Assembly: GCA_045651745.1 (NCBI GenBank)
Contig: JAZRSW010000083.1
Span: 1 to 8,091 of the forward strand
DNA from: UMGS172 sp045651745
GTDB lineage: Bacteria; Bacillota; Clostridia; Oscillospirales; Acutalibacteraceae
Direction: 5' to 3'
DNA: 8,091 nucleotides
Part shown: positions 1 through 5,220 of the stretch, in pieces
How the letters are laid out: each line of letters begins with the position of its first letter
Numbering within the stretch: the stretch's first letter is position 1
Made by a program: the position numbers and the translations under genes
The notes under the pieces: generated by a model
What the model was told of the DNA's origin: nothing
What the model saw: only the letters and a program-made list of their open reading frames with translations
Databases searched by the model: none

Positions 1-18
1 TGGCAAAACATAAATGTC

Positions 19-24
19 AGGAGA
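19..24 (+). promoter_or_regulatory. Shine-Dalgarno site of secA
   Basis: AGGAGA lies seven bases before the ATG at 32. This decides the start: an in-frame ATG at 14 lies upstream of and partly within the ribosome-binding region and would add six residues not expected for SecA, whereas the ATG at 32 gives the usual M-G-F-L-x-K-L-F-G beginning of the family. Confidence 0.85.
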
Positions 25-31
25 AATTCTA

Positions 32-2758
32 ATGGGCTTTTTACAAAAACTTTTCGGCAATTACAGTGAAAAAGAAATTAAAAGAATTCTGCCGTTACAA
101 CAAGCAGTTTTAGATTTAGAAGAAAAATATTCCAAAATGTCGGACGACGAATTAAAGGGAATGACCGACAAGCTTAAAGCACAGTTAGCCGAAGGCAAAC
201 CGCTTGACGCGATTTTGCCTGACGCTTTTGCCGTCTGCCGTGAGGCTTCCTGGCGTGTGCTTTCAATGAAACACTTCCCTGTTCAGATTTTGGGTGGTAT
301 CATTTTACACCAAGGCCGAATTGCCGAAATGCGTACCGGTGAGGGTAAAAGCTTGGTTGCCACCCTGCCCGCCTATCTTAATCCTTTAACCGGCAAGGGC
401 GTTCACATAGTAACCGTTAACGATTACCTCGCCCGACGTGACTCGGAGTGGATGGGTAAGATTTATAACTTTTTAGGATTAACTGTCGGACTTATTGTGC
501 CGGGTATGGACAACGACGCCAAAAAGGAAGCCTACAACGCTGACATTACCTACTGCACCAACAACGAATTAGGCTTTGACTATCTGCGTGACAATATGGT
601 CATTTACAAAGAGCAACGAGTTCAACGCGGTCACAACTTCGCAATCGTTGACGAGGTTGACTCGATTTTAATTGACGAGGCAAGAACTCCGCTTATTATT
701 TCGGGTCGAGGTGACAAATCCTCCGACCTTTACCTTTCTGCCAACAAATTTGCCCGCGGTTTGAAGTGCGTCCGCATTGCCGAGACCGATTCTAAAATGA
801 CCGACGAACAACAAAAAATTGAGGGCGATTATGTTGTTGACGAAAAGGCCAAAACTTGTACTTTGACTGCGCAAGGCGTTCAGAAAGCCGAGGCATTTTT
901 CGGCATTGAAAACCTTAACGACCCCGACAATATCACCATATCACACCACGTTCAGCAGGCCATCCGCGCCTACGGTATAATGAAACGCGACGTTGATTAC
1001 GTTGTAAAGGACGGCGAGGTCTTAATCGTTGACGAGTTTACGGGACGTATTATGTACGGACGCCGTTATAATGAGGGTTTGCACCAAGCAATTGAGGCAA
1101 AAGAAGGTGTCAAGGTTGCACACGAGTCCAAAACTTTGGCAACCATCACTTTCCAAAACTTCTTCCGCCTTTACAATAAATTAGCCGGTATGACAGGTAC
1201 TGCTATGACCGAAGAGGCTGAATTCCAGCAGATTTACAAGCTTGATGTTGTAGAAATTCCAACCAACAAACCCGTTATCCGCGAAGATTTGCAAGATGTA
1301 ATTTACAAAACCGAACGTGCAAAATTTGGTGCCGTTGTCAACAATATTTTAGAGTGCCACAAAAAAGGTCAACCCGTACTTGTCGGTACAATTTCGATTG
1401 AAAAGTCCGAACTTTTGAGTGCTATTCTTAAAAAGAACGGCATTAAGCACAATGTTTTGAATGCAAAATACCACGACAAGGAAGCTGAAATTATCGCCCA
1501 GGCAGGTAAATTCGGCGCGGTCACCATTGCTACTAATATGGCGGGTCGAGGCACCGACATTATGCTCGGCGGTAATGCCGAATATTTGGCAAAATCCGAA
1601 CTTCGCAAACTCGGTTACAGCGAGGAGCTTATCTCTGAAGCTACCGGTTTTGCCGATACCGATGATGCCGATGTTTTAAAAGCACGCGAGGAATACCAAA
1701 AGTTCCACGAGCAGTTTAAAGCGGAAATTGCCCCCGAGGCAGAAAAGGTCCGTAATGCAGGCGGTTTGTTTATCATCGGTACCGAGCGTCACGAATCCCG
1801 CCGAATTGACAATCAGTTAAGAGGTCGCGCAGGACGTCAGGGCGACCCCGGTGCAAGTAAATTCTATATTGCTTTGGAAGACGATTTGATGCGACTTTTT
1901 GCCGGCGACCGCATAAATGCCGCAATGAGTTTAATGAAAATCGACGAAAATATGCCGATTGAAGCCGGTATGCTCACCAAAACAATCGAAAGCGCTCAAC
2001 AGAAAATTGAGGGTCGAAACTTTGGCATTAGAAAATCGGTGCTTGATTATGACGATGTTATGAACAAGCAACGTGAACTGATTTATACCCAGCGCAACCG
2101 CGTTTTAGACGGCGAGGATATCCAAGCCACCGTAAGAAAAATGATTACCGATACTATCGAGTCGAGCGTTGACACTTACCTTACGGGCACTGTTGCTGAA
2201 GATTGGAACTTTGACGGACTTCGTGACTACTTCCGCGGTTGGTTAGCCAGTGACAACGATTTCCGCTATTCTGTCCAAGAGTTAAACCGCCTTGAAAAAG
2301 ACGATATCGCCGAGATGCTTATTAACCGCGCGGTTGACATCTGCGAGAAAAAGGAAGCAGAATACGGCAGTGAGGCTATGCGCGAAATTGAACGCGTAAT
2401 GCTTTTACGCAGTGTTGATACTCATTGGATGGACCACATTGACGCTATGGACGAACTTCGTCAGGGTATCGGTCTTCGTGCCTACGGTCAGCACAACCCC
2501 GTTGTTGAATACCGCAACGAAGGATATGATATGTTCAACGCCATGACCGAATCTATCCGCGAGGACACAACCAAAATGGTGCTTTGCGCTCAACTTCGTC
2601 GTAACGATGAAGAGCCTAAACGACAAAAGATTGCCGAGGAAGAAAAAACCGATAAAAATACCACCGTCAGAGGTAAAGGCGTTGTAAGTAAAAACGCTCT
2701 TTGCCCATGCGGAAGCGGGTTAAAATACAAGCGCTGTTGCGGAAAGGATGCCGACTAA
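32..2758 (+). CDS. secA: Preprotein translocase ATPase subunit SecA
   Basis: SecA is the cytoplasmic and membrane-peripheral ATP-driven motor that pushes unfolded preproteins through the SecYEG channel. The 908-residue product is full length for the family. Visible in order: the N-terminal M-G-F-L start; Walker A region MRTGEGKS at residues 100-107; Walker B D-E-V-D at 207-210 followed by DEAR at 215-218; the preprotein cross-linking region and the AGMTGT stretch; the second nucleotide-binding fold with TNMAGRGTDI and the RGRAGRQGDPG motif; the helical scaffold with LDYDDVMNKQR; the THWMDHIDAMDELRQGIGLR wing/two-helix-finger segment; and a C-terminal zinc-binding SEC-C motif, CPC-x8-CC, with cysteines at 891, 893, 902 and 903. 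The SEC-C tail and full length argue for the housekeeping SecA rather than an accessory SecA2. The Walker A ends in Ser where Thr is usual, a conservative change. The stop overlaps the next start by one base. The promoter lies outside the window. Confidence 0.98.
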   Translation: MGFLQKLFGNYSEKEIKRILPLQQAVLDLEEKYSKMSDDELKGMTDKLKAQLAEGKPLDAILPDAFAVCREASWRVLSMKHFPVQILGGIILHQGRIAEMRTGEGKSLVATLPAYLNPLTGKGVHIVTVNDYLARRDSEWMGKIYNFLGLTVGLIVPGMDNDAKKEAYNADITYCTNNELGFDYLRDNMVIYKEQRVQRGHNFAIVDEVDSILIDEARTPLIISGRGDKSSDLYLSANKFARGLKCVRIAETDSKMTDEQQKIEGDYVVDEKAKTCTLTAQGVQKAEAFFGIENLNDPDNITISHHVQQAIRAYGIMKRDVDYVVKDGEVLIVDEFTGRIMYGRRYNEGLHQAIEAKEGVKVAHESKTLATITFQNFFRLYNKLAGMTGTAMTEEAEFQQIYKLDVVEIPTNKPVIREDLQDVIYKTERAKFGAVVNNILECHKKGQPVLVGTISIEKSELLSAILKKNGIKHNVLNAKYHDKEAEIIAQAGKFGAVTIATNMAGRGTDIMLGGNAEYLAKSELRKLGYSEELISEATGFADTDDADVLKAREEYQKFHEQFKAEIAPEAEKVRNAGGLFIIGTERHESRRIDNQLRGRAGRQGDPGASKFYIALEDDLMRLFAGDRINAAMSLMKIDENMPIEAGMLTKTIESAQQKIEGRNFGIRKSVLDYDDVMNKQRELIYTQRNRVLDGEDIQATVRKMITDTIESSVDTYLTGTVAEDWNFDGLRDYFRGWLASDNDFRYSVQELNRLEKDDIAEMLINRAVDICEKKEAEYGSEAMREIERVMLLRSVDTHWMDHIDAMDELRQGIGLRAYGQHNPVVEYRNEGYDMFNAMTESIREDTTKMVLCAQLRRNDEEPKRQKIAEEEKTDKNTTVRGKGVVSKNALCPCGSGLKYKRCCGKDAD
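2741..2748 (+). promoter_or_regulatory. Shine-Dalgarno site of the DUF1643 gene, inside the secA 3' end
   Basis: GGAAAGGA lies nine bases before the ATG at 2758 and inside the last codons of secA. It supports the ATG at 2758 as the true start, over an in-frame ATG at 2701 that would run through the secA zinc-motif coding sequence. Confidence 0.7.
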
Positions 2759-3384
2759 TGCATATTCCGTCGACAGTTTCGCAAGAACAGACTATTTTGC
2801 GGTTTTCGGACGCGTTGGCAGAGGAACAGTCCACTTTACACGAATATGACGCTGAAAAGTGGTTGTACGTTCCCTGCCGATACTCCGAATACCGTTACAT
2901 ATTGGGCACAAAGGGTGATAATCCGTTGATTTGCATTGGAATTAACCCCTCTACTGCCGAGCCTGACAATTTAGACAACACATTGAAAAGCGTTGAGAGA
3001 ATAGCTCATTTTAACGGGTACGACTCGTTTATTATGTTCAACGTCTACCCCCAAAGAGCAACCGACCCTGATGATATGGACCCCGAGTTTAACGGCGTAA
3101 TGCACAATGAAAATATGTTAGCGTTCCGCCACATACTTTCTCTTTACAAAAACGGTCATACACCTGCCGTCTGGGCGGCTTGGGGTACAATTATTGAAAA
3201 ACGCCCCTATTTAAAGGATTGTGTCCGAGAAATGATAGAAATCGGGCAATCATTTGGCGCAAACTGGTATACCGCAGGTGTCCGTTCCAAGCAAAAAGGA
3301 CATCCTCACCACCCGTTGTATTTAAAAAAAGACAGCGTCACCGAAAAATTTTTGGATATTATCGAATATTTAAACAATTTATAA
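2758..3384 (+). CDS. DUF1643 domain-containing protein of unknown function
   Basis: This 208-residue soluble protein has no signal peptide or membrane segment. It carries the hallmarks of the DUF1643 family: IGINPSTAEPDNLDNT around residues 61-75, FNVYPQRATDP at 94-104, the WAAWG segment at 139-143, and a C-terminal GHPHHPLYL at 181-189. The family is widespread in bacteria, and I know of no established biochemical role; the conserved Asn, Asp, Arg and His residues hint at a small-molecule or nucleotide-binding enzyme-like fold, but that is inference only. The ATG overlaps the secA stop as TAATG, so expression is probably coupled to secA translation, and the gene ends three bases before a strong terminator. 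The start at 2758 was chosen for its ribosome-binding site and because an upstream in-frame ATG would lie deep within secA. The link to secA may be transcriptional convenience rather than shared function. Confidence 0.88.
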   Translation: MHIPSTVSQEQTILRFSDALAEEQSTLHEYDAEKWLYVPCRYSEYRYILGTKGDNPLICIGINPSTAEPDNLDNTLKSVERIAHFNGYDSFIMFNVYPQRATDPDDMDPEFNGVMHNENMLAFRHILSLYKNGHTPAVWAAWGTIIEKRPYLKDCVREMIEIGQSFGANWYTAGVRSKQKGHPHHPLYLKKDSVTEKFLDIIEYLNNL

Positions 3385-3386
3385 CA

Positions 3387-3425
3387 AAAGAAAAATCACC
3401 CGATTAATTCGGGTGATTTTTCTTT
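3387..3425. terminator. Bidirectional intrinsic terminator between convergent genes
   Basis: A 17-bp perfect hairpin (arms 3387-3403 and 3409-3425, loop TTAAT) has a GC-rich core CACCCGA/TCGGGTG flanked by A-runs on the left and T-runs on the right. Read on either strand, the stem ends in a U-rich tract, so it can end both the secA/DUF1643 transcript and the opposing GH16 lipoprotein transcript. The minus-strand stop codon (3424-3426) is partly inside the stem, and the plus-strand stop ends at 3384. Confidence 0.93.
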
Positions 3426-5091
3426 AACTAAATTTAAGTCCCTGTCCGTCAATCTGGAAAAGACGGATATAATCAATATGATACTCAAGCGGGAACTCTA
3501 AACTTTCGTCCGGAGCAGTTCTGCCGGGCCAGCCGAGGTTAAAACCTGCGAGAATTCTTTGATATTTATCAAAATGATACTCGTCAGACGGTTGAGTATA
3601 ATAAACCTCACCGTCATATATAAATGTGATTTCTTCAGGCGTCCAATAAAGTCCGATGGTGCGGAATTGGTCGGACAATAATCCTTGTTTTACAACATAC
3701 TGACGGTCATTTCCGTTTACCTGACCTTCGCCCACACCATAAAGACCGCTGTCAAGTGATGTATGACCACCGTCTGCGTACCAATAATGGATATTAGCTC
3801 TTTGAGTTTTTGCCAAACCAAGACTTTCAAAAATATCAATCTCAAGTCCGCCACCGGTTGTCCAGAAAGAAGAATAAACTCCTTTTCCGTCGGGGATTTT
3901 TGCACGCATTTCCAAATAGCCAAAATTAAAACTCATAGTGCCTTTGGTCTGAATACCGCTACAATGATAATACGTGCCATCGTCACGCTTGCCGCCGAGC
4001 ATTACGATTTTACCGTCTTGAACATAAACGGTGCTATCGTCGTTTTGCATATTACCATCCTCACGGCTATCGGTTGGGTGGTTCCATTTGGTTAAATCAA
4101 GCGAATCACCGTCAAACTCATCGCCCCATTTTAAAGTATAATACGTTCCCGAATCGTAACCCAAAATAGTTTCACTATAGGTTCCTACTTTTGAATCGGC
4201 ATCGGTCAAAGTGCCTTTTTCAAGCATTTTTGTAAATTCGGTTACGGCAACCTGAACGGCATAGGTGCTACCGCCTAAAATTCCAATCTTTTTGCCCGAA
4301 ATTTTAATTTCCCAATCCTCATAAGAATAATCATTTTCGGGTTTCATTGCGCGGACAGTGTTACCGATTGAAATTTCATATTCAGCCTCGGCAGTTTTAA
4401 TATCCTCTTTAAGATTTAATTGATATCCCGTTGTCGATTTTATATACTCTTGAGCCTTTCTGACCTCTTCTTGAATTAACCAAGAACGTGTCGTTGTATC
4501 CCAAATAAGTCTGAACTTGCCAATTGATGTTCCGTTGACAGTAATGCTTCCAAAGTCACCCTCGGTGGCATAAAGGTACTCAATACCGCACTCGATACCA
4601 TCTTTTTTTATATAATTCTTTACGAAATAGTCTGCAGCATTGTTCAATGCATCGTTACTAACGCCGTTAATTACAATTTTCTTGCCGATTGTGCAAATGA
4701 TGAAATCATTATATCTGCCCATATCTTTAGCGTAAAAATAATCCATTGCTTGTGTAGACTCGGGGCGGTTGGTGTCGCCAATTAAAATTTCATAAACGTC
4801 GGTTCCGTCTTCCTCGTCACTGACATTTTTAACATTAACTCCCAAGCCGTCCTTCATTTGTTTAAATATAAAGGAAGCAGCAGAACCGGTACTTGTATCG
4901 CCCTGCGGACGTACAATTCTATACACCGAGCTGCCATCATTGTTTATATAATTGACTTTTTCTTTGGAAATGATACCCATATCAACGCCTCCGTTAGAGT
5001 TGTCATCTGAAGACTTGCCACAACCGACAAGCGAAATTAAGCCAAAAGTCAAGCACAAAGCCAAAATTAAAGATAAAAATTTCTTTGCCAT
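3424..5091 (-). CDS. Lipoprotein with two accessory modules and a C-terminal GH16 glycanase domain
   Basis: This 555-residue protein is predicted to be exported by Sec and lipid-anchored on the outer face of the membrane. It begins with a basic Lys pair, a hydrophobic helix and the lipobox L-V-G-C with the modifiable Cys at residue 24, followed by a Ser/Asp/Asn-rich linker. Two related modules follow, at about 56-165 and 194-300, marked by YEILIGDTNR (100-109) and YEISIGNTVR (238-247). The GH16 domain spans about 317-550: GDEFDG near its start, EMRAKIPDGKG and SSFW strands, the catalytic signature EIDIFE with predicted nucleophile E417, assisting D419 and acid/base E422, NIHYWY after it, and a closing YHIDYIRLFQ strand. 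The E-x-D-x-x-E form is the one found in beta-1,3-glucanases (laminarinases), agarases and carrageenases, so an endo-acting beta-1,3-glucanase is the best guess; the exact substrate is not shown. It has its own promoter and is the smaller paralogue of the next gene upstream. The start is supported by the signal peptide and by AAGG nine bases before it. Confidence 0.9.
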   Translation of the reverse strand: MAKKFLSLILALCLTFGLISLVGCGKSSDDNSNGGVDMGIISKEKVNYINNDGSSVYRIVRPQGDTSTGSAASFIFKQMKDGLGVNVKNVSDEEDGTDVYEILIGDTNRPESTQAMDYFYAKDMGRYNDFIICTIGKKIVINGVSNDALNNAADYFVKNYIKKDGIECGIEYLYATEGDFGSITVNGTSIGKFRLIWDTTTRSWLIQEEVRKAQEYIKSTTGYQLNLKEDIKTAEAEYEISIGNTVRAMKPENDYSYEDWEIKISGKKIGILGGSTYAVQVAVTEFTKMLEKGTLTDADSKVGTYSETILGYDSGTYYTLKWGDEFDGDSLDLTKWNHPTDSREDGNMQNDDSTVYVQDGKIVMLGGKRDDGTYYHCSGIQTKGTMSFNFGYLEMRAKIPDGKGVYSSFWTTGGGLEIDIFESLGLAKTQRANIHYWYADGGHTSLDSGLYGVGEGQVNGNDRQYVVKQGLLSDQFRTIGLYWTPEEITFIYDGEVYYTQPSDEYHFDKYQRILAGFNLGWPGRTAPDESLEFPLEYHIDYIRLFQIDGQGLKFS

Positions 5092-5100
5092 TTATATACG

Positions 5101-5104
5101 CCTT
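5101..5104 (-). promoter_or_regulatory. Weak Shine-Dalgarno site of the GH16 lipoprotein gene
   Basis: On the minus strand GTAAGGCG places AAGG nine bases before the ATG at 5091. It is shorter than the secA site, but it is the only purine-rich match near a start that yields a proper lipoprotein signal peptide. Confidence 0.5.
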
Positions 5105-5124
5105 ACAATATATTATCTGTTTAC

Positions 5125-5153
5125 ATTTTACCAAAACATCTATTTTAAGTCAA
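5125..5153 (-). promoter_or_regulatory. Sigma-70-type promoter of the GH16 lipoprotein gene
   Basis: On the minus strand TTGACT (5148-5153) and TAAAAT (5125-5130) are separated by exactly 17 bases. Each matches five of six consensus bases (TTGACA, TATAAT). The predicted start of transcription is near 5118, leaving a leader of about 27 bases before the ATG. It lies downstream of the terminator of the preceding gene, so the lipoprotein gene can be expressed independently. An imperfect inverted repeat (TGTTT, 11 bases, AAACA; 5118-5138) straddles the -10 element and could be an operator. Confidence 0.72.
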
Positions 5154-5177
5154 CGATTATATTGAATATTTATTGCT

Positions 5178-5215
5178 AAAAACAAACCTTCCGCAAATCA
5201 ATTTGCGGAAGGTTT
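5178..5215 (-). terminator. Intrinsic terminator of the large GH16 gene
   Basis: A perfect 14-bp hairpin (arms 5184-5197 and 5202-5215, four-base loop) with a CTTCCGC/GCGGAAG core begins six bases past the stop codon of the large GH16 gene. On the minus strand the stem runs into TTTGTTTTT (5178-5186), a typical U-tract. On the plus strand the tract after the stem is short, so it acts mainly on the minus strand. Confidence 0.9.
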
Positions 5216-5220
5216 TATGA

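Noticed and set aside
668..2626. Open frames on the opposite strand and in other frames inside secA
   Set aside because: They are short, lack ribosome-binding sites and recognisable domains, and lie entirely inside a highly conserved gene.
2701..2757. Alternative upstream ATG for the DUF1643 gene, adding 19 residues
   Set aside because: The extension overlaps the secA zinc-motif codons and reads as basic, non-family sequence. The ATG at 2758 has a well-placed ribosome-binding site and overlaps the secA stop.
32..2758. Accessory SecA2-type translocase linked to the secreted hydrolases
   Set aside because: The protein is full length and keeps the SEC-C zinc tail and all canonical SecA motifs. 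The hydrolase genes are on the other strand beyond a strong terminator.
5092..5220. Small gene or RNA in the gap between the two GH16 genes
   Set aside because: The 129 bases are accounted for by a terminator, a promoter and a short leader; no ribosome-binding site with a credible frame and no further stable structure was seen.
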